Assembly (NCBI GenBank): GCA_021772595.1
Contig: JAJFLS010000229.1
Coordinates: 1 to 11,131 of the forward strand
Source: Opitutales bacterium
GTDB lineage: Bacteria > Verrucomicrobiota > Verrucomicrobiia > Opitutales > Opitutaceae
Reading direction: 5' to 3'
Length of the DNA stretch: 11,131 bases
Part shown: positions 1 to 7,739 of the stretch, piece after piece
Layout: every line of letters begins with the position of its first letter
How positions within the stretch are numbered: position 1 is the first letter of the stretch
The notes under the pieces: generated by a model
Database searches by the model: none
The model's input: the letters and a program-made list of their open reading frames with translations, nothing else
What the model was told of the DNA's origin: nothing
Made by a program: the position numbers and the translations under genes

Positions 1-24
1 CCCCACGCCCCTACGATTTCGAAA

Positions 25-2421
25 TCAAATATCATGCGCCAACCCCTCCGATTTATCGTGTACCCACTCCGCGGTTACAACTATCCCATCTCGCACGCGA
101 ACCACGCCAAACCGACTTTCCCAGGGAATCTCGATCTCGCCATCGACGAAGCGCGTCCCTAGCGGAGCGAGGTCGGTATACGAGGTCAGAATGTAGTCGG
201 TCGCTCCTTCGAGTTCGACTTTCAAGACGACCGCCCAATCCGTCTCGGACGATTCCTCCATGCGTTCGATGCTCTTGATGAGCGATCCGTCGCGAGTCGG
301 GTCGTACGCGGCGGCAAACGAACTGCGTACACTTTCCCCTTCGCGACGAACGAAAAGAGAATTGATCTCGCGGTCCCGCTGATCGCGAAGTCGTTGTCCA
401 GGCGAACGAGTGGCGAAAATCTGGCAGTCCGCTTGAGGAGCCATGTGGGCGTTGAGCAAAGCGCCATCTTCCCAGCCCCATGAAGCCTTCCAGGATTCGG
501 AAGTCAGCCCCGTTCTCACATCGGAAACTTCATCGTAAGCATAGTCCTTACCCTCGAATCCATCGACTGGCTGGAGCGCGACATCTTGAATAGCGAACTC
601 GGAACCCTCCCCGTGCAAAGCCCAGTCGTGAACCGTCCCTCCGCCCCCGCGAAAAATATCGACGGCGTACGCCTGCCCACTGTCGGTATCCACAAGCGCG
701 ATTTGCCGCATGAAGGGCTCGCAGATGAAACGATAGGAGTCCCAGGATTCCCCTTCGCAGGCGGAGAAAAGCTCACCGTGATGAAGGAAGTTAGCCACCC
801 CGTTCGGAGCCCGCTGGTTTAGCGTATCGACGGTCAAGGTATTGTGCGAAAGAGAGGCCGTGTGCCAGGTCGTGCGCTGACGGACTCCAAAAATCGGATA
901 CCCTAAGTCGGAAAGCATCTCGCGACCGTCCGCGAAGAAGATGACGCTCAAGGCATCGTAGTGCGAATGCGTGTTAGCATACTTGTGATGATGCATCGTG
1001 AACACGGTTCGATTGTCTCCGCTTCCACGCCGGAGCATAAAAAGCCCCATACCTGTGAAGTCCTCGCTTGTTTCGGATATGGACGTGTCGATATTCAGTT
1101 TCGCGAGCCTTTCGGGAATGTCGGGCGGGCGATTGAAAAGCGCGAAACGCGATCCGCTCTCGGTCAGCTCGCTTTCGTTGACTTCCCGCAAGTAAGCCAG
1201 CCACGTATCATCGCCGAAGAGCGAATACGCGCCTTCGACAGCGGAAACGCGCGGTTTCTCGCCCCAGCGGGAATCGTTGACCGGCGGAAGCGTGCCATCG
1301 GGCAATCGCATGCGGAAGGGCAAGGAGTAGATGTCCTGGAGTTTCGGAATGCTTCGCAAGCTAACACCCTTGTAGCCATCGAGAAAATAGGGCGCGAGAT
1401 ACAGGCTTTCGCAAAGCATGTCGTGATAGCCAAGCGCGCGTTCATGCCAAGCGCCGTCTTCATAGAAAAGTTTGTCGACGTAAACCGCGTACCCAATTTT
1501 GTCGTTGAGAACCCAGGACAGAATTTCATCGTCCCCCAGAAGTCTTCCGATAATAGCGACGCCTCCATATCGATAAGCTCCGTCATTGGAAATGCCTTGA
1601 AGTGGCCCCACCGCAGTGAGCATTTTCCCGCCCAGTCGAAAAAGGTTTTCCTCAATGTGTCGCCGCTGTTCGGACGAGAGCGACGGACTGTTTCGGATCG
1701 CGTCGTAGGTCTTGGCGCATTGCGTCAGAATCTTGGCGTCATTCATGTGCCACCCGGAAAGCTTGCCGGCCCAGCCCCACGGATTTTGCTCGAAACGAAA
1801 ATTGTCATGCCAAGCGTAGCTGCCGTAAGTAGTTGCCAGGCGATTCAGCAGACGGCCCGCGACCTCCGCATAGACTTCCTTGCCCGACAAGGCATAGGCC
1901 GCTCCGAGAGCTTCGATCCAATCATAGGCGTGAAGGGACTTGTAGTAAGCGATGGCTTGCCGGACAGGGAAGATTTTCCCGTTCTCGTCCTTGTAAACTG
2001 GATGCGGTATCGTGTTGCCTTCAGGATCGCTACGATTGACGACAGCGTTTTCAGGATACGTTTCGGCCGTGATTCGAGTATCGCAATAGTTGCAGACGAT
2101 TTCGTTCGGGTGATCCGGAGACCACTCCCAAACATAATTAAGCCAATACGCATCGCAATGGGGACAACTGCATTGGTTGGTCGGCGTCGTCTCGCCGAAC
2201 CAGTCGTCCAACGCAGATGAGGACTGGCTTACCGCTTCGTCGGCCTGCTCCATGATCGCCTCGACCTCTGAGCGAGCCCAGCCGTAGAGCTCTGCGTTTC
2301 GCTTAGCTAGCTCAACTCGTTCGGGCGTGTAGACAAAGGGCGACATCGCTTCTTCCGCAATCAGACTCGGGGCGAACAGCAAAAGAATAAGGCAAACTCG
2401 TCGGGGCAGCGATGTTCTCAT
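25..2421 (-). CDS. Secreted heparinase II/III-family polysaccharide lyase
   Basis: Likely exported lyase that cleaves a uronate-containing polysaccharide by beta-elimination. The ATG at 2421 gives 798 aa and opens with a signal peptide (MRTSLPRR, hydrophobic core, probable cleavage after Ala22). An in-frame TTG at 2499 would add 26 residues ahead of that signal and would start inside a palindrome, so I reject it. The order is an alpha-helical toroid-like N-terminal half (about 30-430), then a C-terminal beta domain with the heparinase II/III-type segments HSHYDALSV (His485, His487, Asp489) and SHNTLTVD (His526). Candidate catalytic residues are Asn279 in SNDG, Tyr332 in GYHDML and the His485/487 pair. 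These are my alignment from memory to PL12/15/17/21-type enzymes. A five-Cys cluster near 84-113 looks like a small zinc site. It is the last gene of the minus-strand block, 123 nt after the SDR. Substrate is not determinable from sequence. Family call firm, PL subfamily open. Confidence 0.85.
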   Translation of the reverse strand: MRTSLPRRVCLILLLFAPSLIAEEAMSPFVYTPERVELAKRNAELYGWARSEVEAIMEQADEAVSQSSSALDDWFGETTPTNQCSCPHCDAYWLNYVWEWSPDHPNEIVCNYCDTRITAETYPENAVVNRSDPEGNTIPHPVYKDENGKIFPVRQAIAYYKSLHAYDWIEALGAAYALSGKEVYAEVAGRLLNRLATTYGSYAWHDNFRFEQNPWGWAGKLSGWHMNDAKILTQCAKTYDAIRNSPSLSSEQRRHIEENLFRLGGKMLTAVGPLQGISNDGAYRYGGVAIIGRLLGDDEILSWVLNDKIGYAVYVDKLFYEDGAWHERALGYHDMLCESLYLAPYFLDGYKGVSLRSIPKLQDIYSLPFRMRLPDGTLPPVNDSRWGEKPRVSAVEGAYSLFGDDTWLAYLREVNESELTESGSRFALFNRPPDIPERLAKLNIDTSISETSEDFTGMGLFMLRRGSGDNRTVFTMHHHKYANTHSHYDALSVIFFADGREMLSDLGYPIFGVRQRTTWHTASLSHNTLTVDTLNQRAPNGVANFLHHGELFSACEGESWDSYRFICEPFMRQIALVDTDSGQAYAVDIFRGGGGTVHDWALHGEGSEFAIQDVALQPVDGFEGKDYAYDEVSDVRTGLTSESWKASWGWEDGALLNAHMAPQADCQIFATRSPGQRLRDQRDREINSLFVRREGESVRSSFAAAYDPTRDGSLIKSIERMEESSETDWAVVLKVELEGATDYILTSYTDLAPLGTRFVDGEIEIPWESRFGVVRVRDGIVVTAEWVHDKSEGLAHDI

Positions 2422-2497
2422 TATTGATAGATCTAAGACACAATAGAACACCTTGCAGCCTAGAAAGGCGAATACTGTAAACTTCAGCAAGGCCGCC

Positions 2498-2533
2498 AAG
2501 GTAGGGCTGCTTAGGGAAAAGCAGCCCTACCTT
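2498..2533 (-). repeat. Palindromic repeat, copy 1, 3' of the SDR gene
   Basis: The arms AAGGTAGGGCTGC (2498-2510) and GCAGCCCTACCTT (2521-2533) are a perfect 13-bp inverted repeat, and TT/AA inside them extends the stem to 15 bp around a 6-nt loop. It begins 12 nt past the stop of the SDR. No T-tract follows on the minus strand, so it is not a textbook intrinsic terminator, although it could protect or attenuate the mRNA between the SDR and lyase genes. A related copy lies at 11065-11093, in the same orientation relative to its upstream gene. Confidence 0.85.
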
Positions 2534-2544
2534 AGAAACACCCC

Positions 2545-3309
2545 TTACCGCAGCTGGGTCACGCCGCCGTCGATGTCGTACGCGGCGCCGGTGATGAACG
2601 ACGCTTCGTCGCTGCATAGGAACACCGCGAGCGACGCGATTTCTTCCGGCGTCCCCATCCGGCCGATCGGCTGATACTCAGAGAGCTTGCGGAACATCTC
2701 TTCCTTCTCATCCGGGTAGTTCGCTTCGAGATAGTTATCCACAAACGGCGTATGCACGCGCGCCGGGCAGATGCAGTTACAGCGGATGCCATGCTCCACG
2801 TAATCTCTCGCCACGGAAAGAGTCATCGCAAAGGCAGCCCCTTTGCTCATCGAGTAAGCGAACCGGTCCTGGATGCCCAGCTTGCTAGCAATCGACGCCA
2901 TATTCAATACGACGCCCTGACCGTGCTCCTTCATTCCGGGAATGACCGCTTTCAAACAATGATAGACACCCTTGACGTTGACCGCGTAAAGACGGTCCAT
3001 GTCATCCGGAGTCGTATCTTCAACATTTCCAATCGCCGCTATTCCGGCATTGTTCACCAAAATATCGATACTGCCAATCGAATCGACCGCCACCTTAACA
3101 CTCTCCAGAGACGCGATGTCTACCTGCCTGTTTTCCGCCACTCCCCCAGCTTCTCGAATCTGCGCAACGACCGCTTCGCCGCTCTCAGCGTCTCGTTCAA
3201 AAAGAAACACGCTAGCCCCCTCCGAAGCGAAACGCAACGCGACAGCCTTGCCGATTCCAGAACCCGCGCCCGTTACGATCACGACCTTATCTTTTAATTC
3301 CAAATCCAT
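2545..3309 (-). CDS. Classical SDR-family NAD(P)-dependent dehydrogenase
   Basis: Cytoplasmic oxidoreductase of 254 aa, the usual size for classical short-chain dehydrogenases. The Rossmann motif TGAGSGIG is at 13-20, NNAG at 86-89, and the catalytic tetrad reads Asn111, Ser139, Tyr152, Lys156 (YSMSK). Glu38 at the end of beta-strand 2 suggests preference for NAD over NADP. The substrate loop CPARVHTPFVDNYL and the C-terminal SFITGAAYDIDGG are typical of sugar or sugar-acid dehydrogenases. From memory they recall enzymes annotated as L-fucose or 2-keto-3-deoxy-L-fuconate dehydrogenases, but this is a resemblance, not proof. The start is supported by GGAGG (3319-3323 on the plus strand as CCTCC) 9 nt before the ATG. 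It sits between the methyltransferase (84 nt upstream) and the lyase, and a role in oxidising a released monosaccharide is inferred. Confidence 0.92.
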   Translation of the reverse strand: MDLELKDKVVIVTGAGSGIGKAVALRFASEGASVFLFERDAESGEAVVAQIREAGGVAENRQVDIASLESVKVAVDSIGSIDILVNNAGIAAIGNVEDTTPDDMDRLYAVNVKGVYHCLKAVIPGMKEHGQGVVLNMASIASKLGIQDRFAYSMSKGAAFAMTLSVARDYVEHGIRCNCICPARVHTPFVDNYLEANYPDEKEEMFRKLSEYQPIGRMGTPEEIASLAVFLCSDEASFITGAAYDIDGGVTQLR

Positions 3310-3318
3310 AATGCTTAG

Positions 3319-3323
3319 CCTCC
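3319..3323 (-). promoter_or_regulatory. Shine-Dalgarno site of the SDR gene
   Basis: GGAGG on the minus strand lies 9 nt before the SDR ATG. It is the clearest ribosome-binding site in the window; most other starts here have weak or no recognisable site. Confidence 0.7.
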
Positions 3324-3393
3324 GATTTCAAAAATGCTCGCCTCCGCTTCGCCCGAACGCGACATAAAAGTCTGAGGAATCACAGGTAAGCCA

Positions 3394-4593
3394 TTAATGC
3401 GGATAGTTTCCCGCATAAACGTGCTCAGTCGGCACGTCCCATCGCAGCTTCGTTTCATGCGTTTTCTCCGCTACGACAACAGCGCATAGATAAGCGAACG
3501 CCGTCTCCAAACCACTCACGGCTTCCATCTGAATCTCTGGTCGGATAATCGACGGCTCCCCACATGCGGATTCGATGATTTTGAATCCTGTCGATTCATT
3601 GAAGAGCGCTCTCCAGCTATCGTCGGAGAAACGCCAGAAGTCGAATGGAGCTTCGTGCATCGGCCATGAATGCGGAACATGGAGCATACAGCGGCCCCCC
3701 ACTCTCATAACCTTGTTCATCTCCAATACTACTTTCCACGGCATTGCGATATGCTCGAACACCGAATAACTCACCACCACATCTATCGAGTCCTTTTCGA
3801 TTGTTTCGGACAAGACATGCGCATCGCACACCTTGTCTACGTTTTCGCCTTCTCTTACATCAATACCGATATAATTGTGCCGCGCATTTATTTGGTGCCT
3901 ACGATTAATGCCCGACCTCGCTCGTGAGCCAATTTCCAAAACATCTAAAGAATCCTGTTGAGCATTCACCCATTCGATGAATCGGCTCGAAATCCTGTGG
4001 GCCGGATCGCTCTGCCTCGACGTCGATGGAACGTTGTCAAACTGAATCCACTCACCTGATTCTAACTGGAAATGCAGACAAAGATTATCGCTCGTCCAGT
4101 CTGACTGACATGGCGACACAACCTCGACTAAAACGCCCTCAGCGCTACGCGTTTGCTGGAATTCTTCGACAGGCTCTGCTTCCCCGTCAAGCGCTGCGCC
4201 CTTCGATAAGGCAACCGACTGAACCCCGTCAGCTTGATCCAATACGAATTTCCCCCTGTAGATTCCATCGTGTATCTGATGCTTCAACGAAGCGATTCGC
4301 TTCCCCTGCTCACCTACATTAAGGCGAATCCCCTCAGAGGTCCCATCATCCAAATTAAAAACGATTCGGCCGCTCAAGCTTCCCCCTTCAATTGCAAATT
4401 CGAAACGAGAATGAGTATGCGACTTGTCATGAATCGCCGCTATATCAAGACTAGGTTTCCCATATCCTTCCAGTTCTCTAGTCACGAATTCATCTCGATA
4501 GCAGACCTGTTTCACGGCGGCGCCTATTTTGAAAAACCAGCCAGCAACGAATAAACATTCGCCCTCATGATCGCAACGATCGATAAAATGCAT
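3394..4593 (-). CDS. SAM-dependent methyltransferase with N-terminal beta-rich domain
   Basis: Predicted class I methyltransferase, 399 aa from the ATG at 4593. A TTG at 4641 would add 16 residues and has no ribosome-binding site. The C-terminal half (about 215-375) carries SAM motif I VLEIGSRARSG (218-228), the acidic end of beta-2 in GIDVREG (Asp245), VFEHI (278-282) and a long HVPHSWPMHEAPFDFWRFS stretch (305-323). I associate that stretch with sugar or lipid methyltransferases from polysaccharide synthesis loci. Residues 1-180 lack catalytic motifs and look beta-rich. The pattern GWFFK...KPSLDIAA...SRFEFAI resembles an accessory beta-sandwich domain fused to glycosyltransferases and methyltransferases of surface-glycan loci. 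No signal peptide is seen, so it is probably cytoplasmic. It lies between the sulfatases and the SDR on the same strand but has visibly lower local GC (about 38% over 4441-4500). Acceptor unknown. Confidence 0.8.
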   Translation of the reverse strand: MHFIDRCDHEGECLFVAGWFFKIGAAVKQVCYRDEFVTRELEGYGKPSLDIAAIHDKSHTHSRFEFAIEGGSLSGRIVFNLDDGTSEGIRLNVGEQGKRIASLKHQIHDGIYRGKFVLDQADGVQSVALSKGAALDGEAEPVEEFQQTRSAEGVLVEVVSPCQSDWTSDNLCLHFQLESGEWIQFDNVPSTSRQSDPAHRISSRFIEWVNAQQDSLDVLEIGSRARSGINRRHQINARHNYIGIDVREGENVDKVCDAHVLSETIEKDSIDVVVSYSVFEHIAMPWKVVLEMNKVMRVGGRCMLHVPHSWPMHEAPFDFWRFSDDSWRALFNESTGFKIIESACGEPSIIRPEIQMEAVSGLETAFAYLCAVVVAEKTHETKLRWDVPTEHVYAGNYPH

Positions 4594-4674
4594 GGCGGCG
4601 ACTTTTAGCAACGAACATGCAACGAGCAACTTAATTCCCAATCAGCGCTCTTCCATTGAGCGCCAATCGTAAAT
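4594..4674 (-). other. Gap between sulfatase and methyltransferase, with a weak hairpin
   Basis: This 81-nt gap contains a 6-bp inverted repeat, GCGCTC (4645-4650) and GAGCGC (4658-4663), around a 7-nt loop, starting about 12 nt past the sulfatase stop on the minus strand. No T-run follows. It could weakly separate expression of the sulfatase pair from the downstream genes, or be chance. Confidence 0.3.
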
Positions 4675-6087
4675 CTATCGACTCTCTAAAAAACGCTCCG
4701 CCTTAAGAGCTTCTCGCCCCTCCACCGTATCCAAAGCCGCGCCCGGATCGCGCTGAGATTTCATCCAGCGCTCCAGCTCGAGGCGTAGTTGCTTCTTAAC
4801 GTCAGCGTATTCCGGATTATCTGCCAAATTGTTCGTTTCGTATTTGTCAGCATTCACTCTATACAACTCCTTGGCCGGGCGTCGCGTGTATTTCTGGACA
4901 AGCTTCTTAGCCTCGATGTCGCCCGCCTTGGCAGCCTCCTCCATCGACACCCACCAGATCAGCCTAGAGTCTTTCGCCATGACATGCTTTTCGTGGTACG
5001 AAGATTCAGGGCTCAAATTCCACAGGTAGTGAAATTTCCCATCGCTAATCGACCGAATCGGATACGGTTCGCCCTCAGGGATGTTATTATGAAGGCCATA
5101 TACAAACTTTCGATGCACGCTTTTCCTTCCCTCCAACACCGAAAGAAAGCTGCTCCCATCCAAATCGTAACCCTCAAGTTCGCTTCCCGCGATTTCTATA
5201 AAAGTGGGTACGACATCCGCCATTTGAATCAAGGCATCCGTCTTGGAATGCGGCGCCACACGCTCGGGCCAACGTGCCACAAAAGCCGTGTGGATCCCCA
5301 TATTCCAATTCGACCATTTCGAGAACCCGAGCGCCCATCCTTGCTCTGAGGAGAAGACCACTAGCGTGTCGTCCTCTTTCCCGGATTTTTTCAGAATCTC
5401 CAGAGTCCGCCCCACTTGAGCGTCCAGAGCCGTGACCTCGGCGTAGTAATGGGTCATCACCTCGCGCGTTTTCGGATTGTCGTGCTGGGTGGGCAAAAGC
5501 TTGATCTCGTCCGGATCGAACTGCGACGCGTCCCCCTCGGTCCACGCCGCATGGGCGTTCTGCGAGCAGACGAACAGGCAAAACGGCCCGTCGTCATTTT
5601 CCATGAAACGCGACATTCCCTCCCAATCCAGACTCTGTCCTTTCGCGCCCTCGCCGCTTACCGACTCGAACGGGAATGTCTCCGCCGGAGAAGCATGCTT
5701 CTTTCCCGTGAGCCCAACTCGATACCCGAGATCGCCCAGGTAATGGCAAACGCTTTTCGTTCCAGGACGAGCCGAAGTGTGATTAGAGGCGACGCCATTG
5801 CGAACCGGATACAGACCAGTATAGAGTTCCGCGCGAAACGGCGCGCACATCGCCATCGCGCTATAGGCGTGATTGAATTGCATCCCCTCCGCCGCCAAAC
5901 GGTCGATATTCGGAGTGGCGACATTCTCGCCCCCGTAGCAGCCAATCGCGTCATAGTTCACATCATCCGCGAGAATGAAAACGATATTGGAACCCTCGGC
6001 AAAAGACGCCCACGATAGAAGCGCGGCGGCGCATATATAGATCGCGGACCTAAACCCGCGTGACGCGAAACAAACCTTCGTACTCAT
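4675..6087 (-). CDS. Secreted type I sulfatase, second of a coupled pair
   Basis: Predicted exported sulfate-ester or N-sulfate hydrolase, 470 aa. An N-terminal signal peptide (basic residues, hydrophobic 14-28, probable cleavage after Ala30) is followed by the alkaline-phosphatase-like sulfatase fold. Metal ligands Asp41-Asp42 lie in FILADDVNYD. The maturation motif is CAPFRAELYTG with Cys81, which should be converted to formylglycine, and GKKH is at 129-131. The usual Asp-Asn/His metal pair of the second half is replaced by Glu248-Gln249 in FSSEQG, with Lys257 downstream. From memory this variant occurs in heparan N-sulfatase (sulfamidase)-like bacterial groups. Its ATG overlaps the stop of the upstream sulfatase as ATGA (6084-6087), indicating translational coupling, and an AGGA lies 7 nt before the ATG. 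Substrate unknown; pairing with an iduronate-2-sulfatase-like enzyme and a lyase supports a sulfated uronic polysaccharide. Confidence 0.92.
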   Translation of the reverse strand: MSTKVCFASRGFRSAIYICAAALLSWASFAEGSNIVFILADDVNYDAIGCYGGENVATPNIDRLAAEGMQFNHAYSAMAMCAPFRAELYTGLYPVRNGVASNHTSARPGTKSVCHYLGDLGYRVGLTGKKHASPAETFPFESVSGEGAKGQSLDWEGMSRFMENDDGPFCLFVCSQNAHAAWTEGDASQFDPDEIKLLPTQHDNPKTREVMTHYYAEVTALDAQVGRTLEILKKSGKEDDTLVVFSSEQGWALGFSKWSNWNMGIHTAFVARWPERVAPHSKTDALIQMADVVPTFIEIAGSELEGYDLDGSSFLSVLEGRKSVHRKFVYGLHNNIPEGEPYPIRSISDGKFHYLWNLSPESSYHEKHVMAKDSRLIWWVSMEEAAKAGDIEAKKLVQKYTRRPAKELYRVNADKYETNNLADNPEYADVKKQLRLELERWMKSQRDPGAALDTVEGREALKAERFLESR

Positions 6088-7553
6088 CTATGAATCCTAT
6101 TTTTAAACCAATCTCTCACCGCCCTGTATTCAGGCGAACTATGCAAATTCGTCGTCTCTTCGGGATCCCTTTCGTAGTCGTACAGCTCGCGAGCGACCAC
6201 CTTGCCCGTCGTCTCTCCTTTGTAGAAGTCCTTCTTGATCCACTCGACGTAACGATAACGATCCGACCGATAGGCGTAACCCATCAAGCGCTCCCCACCG
6301 CTTGTCCTTGGATATTGGCTACGCGCGAATTTCTTCACTTGCTCTCGCGTGCCGTCCATCAACGGAACGAGCGAAACCCCATCTAGCTTTTCCGGAGTCG
6401 GCAATCCAGTCAAGGCGCACAAGGTTGGAAATATGTCGAGAAACTCCGTGGGCACGGTCGTCTCGAATCCCGGCGTCATTCCCGGCGCGGCGATGATCAA
6501 CGGGGCGCGGGTCGCTTGCTCGTAATTCGTGTGCTTGCAGAAAATCCCGTGATCGCCGAGGTGAAATCCATGGTCGCCCCACAAGACGACAATCGTGTTC
6601 GATTCGATCCCATGCTCCTCAATCGCGTCCAGCATACGCCCCACTTGGGCGTCGATAAACGCGACCGTCGCATAGTATCCGTGAATCAACTCCAACTGCT
6701 TCTCGTCCGGTATGGGACCTTTCAACGGAATGTCCGTGTAACCATTGCGCAGCTCGCCCGAATCGTGAAAGCTGAATCCCGGACTCCCTTGCGAAACATC
6801 TCGATACCCCGGGAGGGCGAAGTCGCTTCGCTCGAAAAGCTCCCAATATTTCCGAGGCGCGTTGAAAGGCAGGTGGGGTCGAGCGAATCCGAGCCCCAGA
6901 AAAAACGGATCTCCCGCTTCTACCCGCCGACCCAGCTCTTCGATCGCTCGCTCACAGGAGAAATAGTCCTTGTAAACGCTATCCGGAGCATCCGCGTTTT
7001 CCGTCGATGGCCGGCTAAGCTCCCCCCGTTTGTCTAGCGGCACGCGACCTTGGCTGTAACTAGAATTCGCATACATCGTTCCTCCTCCCGACTCCAAGTA
7101 GGGAGCGCTCCAGGAAATCGCGTCCTGCTCTCCCCAGCTATCAACGCAGCGCCCGTCGAAGAGTTTGCCAACTCCCATCGTGTAATAGCCGTTTTGCTTA
7201 AAATGCTGAGGAAGGGTCAGAATGCCCGGAACCTGATCGCGCATCTTCGTATTGAGATCCCAGACACGCGTGCGGTCCGGCAATAGACCTGTCAGCAAAC
7301 TCGCCCGCGTCGGCCCGCACACCGCCTGCTGGCAGTGATTGTTGAGAAATAACGCGCCGCGCGCCGCCAGGCGATCCATATGCGGTGTCTTCGCGAGCTT
7401 GTCGCCGTAACAGCCCAACGCGGGTTTCAAATCGTCCAAGGCGATAAACACGACATTGGGCCTCCCGCCACCTTCGGCCGCGTCGACTCCCGAGCCAGCC
7501 CAATCCAGCAGCGCGAAAACTGCCATGATTTTTAAGAAGCTCACCCGATTCAT
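6084..7553 (-). CDS. Secreted iduronate-2-sulfatase-like sulfatase
   Basis: Predicted exported sulfatase, 489 aa, with a signal peptide (hydrophobic 7-20, probable cleavage near Ala25-Ala26). Metal ligands are Asp40-Asp41 in FIALDDLKP. The formylglycine motif is CGPTRASLLTG with Cys79, and GVGKLF is at 127-132. The second-half ligands Asp327-His328 lie in WGDHGFHLGDHG, followed by Lys340-His341 in KHTNYEQATRAPLI. That block is the signature of the iduronate-2-sulfatase-like group, whose bacterial members remove 2-O-sulfate from uronate-type or other sugars. The exact substrate is not predictable. It is the first gene of the minus-strand block and overlaps the next sulfatase by 4 nt. Transcription probably starts in the divergent region 7554-7739. 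A sulfatase-maturating enzyme must be encoded elsewhere, since none is in the window. Confidence 0.93.
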   Translation of the reverse strand: MNRVSFLKIMAVFALLDWAGSGVDAAEGGGRPNVVFIALDDLKPALGCYGDKLAKTPHMDRLAARGALFLNNHCQQAVCGPTRASLLTGLLPDRTRVWDLNTKMRDQVPGILTLPQHFKQNGYYTMGVGKLFDGRCVDSWGEQDAISWSAPYLESGGGTMYANSSYSQGRVPLDKRGELSRPSTENADAPDSVYKDYFSCERAIEELGRRVEAGDPFFLGLGFARPHLPFNAPRKYWELFERSDFALPGYRDVSQGSPGFSFHDSGELRNGYTDIPLKGPIPDEKQLELIHGYYATVAFIDAQVGRMLDAIEEHGIESNTIVVLWGDHGFHLGDHGIFCKHTNYEQATRAPLIIAAPGMTPGFETTVPTEFLDIFPTLCALTGLPTPEKLDGVSLVPLMDGTREQVKKFARSQYPRTSGGERLMGYAYRSDRYRYVEWIKKDFYKGETTGKVVARELYDYERDPEETTNLHSSPEYRAVRDWFKNRIHR

Positions 7554-7739
7554 AGCTACGCAATCTGACCCGCCCGCAACGGCAATTCAACCAGAATCCT
7601 CGCACGCAATAACCCATGGTTCCCTCAAAAACCCTACAGGTGTGTGATTTTTGTGGTTTATCATTTGCATTCGTCCCCCGAGCCGTCCTAACTTCCCTCC
7701 CGTTCCCCAGATCCCAGGAACTGCAACGCCCTGATCAAC
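7554..7739. promoter_or_regulatory. Divergent intergenic region between the two gene blocks
   Basis: This 186-nt gap separates the start of the minus-strand sulfatase operon from the plus-strand block, so both promoters should lie here. I looked for -35/-10 pairs and operator palindromes and found none convincing. A T/G-rich stretch around 7641-7668 with TATCAT at 7659-7664 could be a -10-like element, but no matching -35 is present. The plus-strand start at 7740 has no clear Shine-Dalgarno site. No small ORF or RNA gene is supported. Confidence 0.45.

Noticed and set aside
15..26. GATTTCGAAATC perfect palindrome at the lyase 3' end
   Set aside because: A single 12-bp palindrome partly inside the stop codon, with no second copy in the window; probably chance.
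961..2220. 419-codon plus-strand open frame
   Set aside because: It is antisense to the lyase gene, whose protein has a clear family signature. Its translation shows no domain, signal or motif, as expected for a shadow frame in GC-rich DNA.
2422..2499. TTG start at 2499 adding 26 residues to the lyase
   Set aside because: It would begin inside the palindromic repeat and place extra residues before a complete signal peptide that starts at the ATG at 2421.
2498..2533. Intrinsic terminator after the SDR gene
   Set aside because: The stem is strong, but no U-tract follows on either strand, and a related copy exists elsewhere in the window. A repeat is the better description.
5416..6018. 200-codon plus-strand frame opposite the sulfatase
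   Set aside because: Antisense shadow with no recognisable features and no ribosome-binding site.
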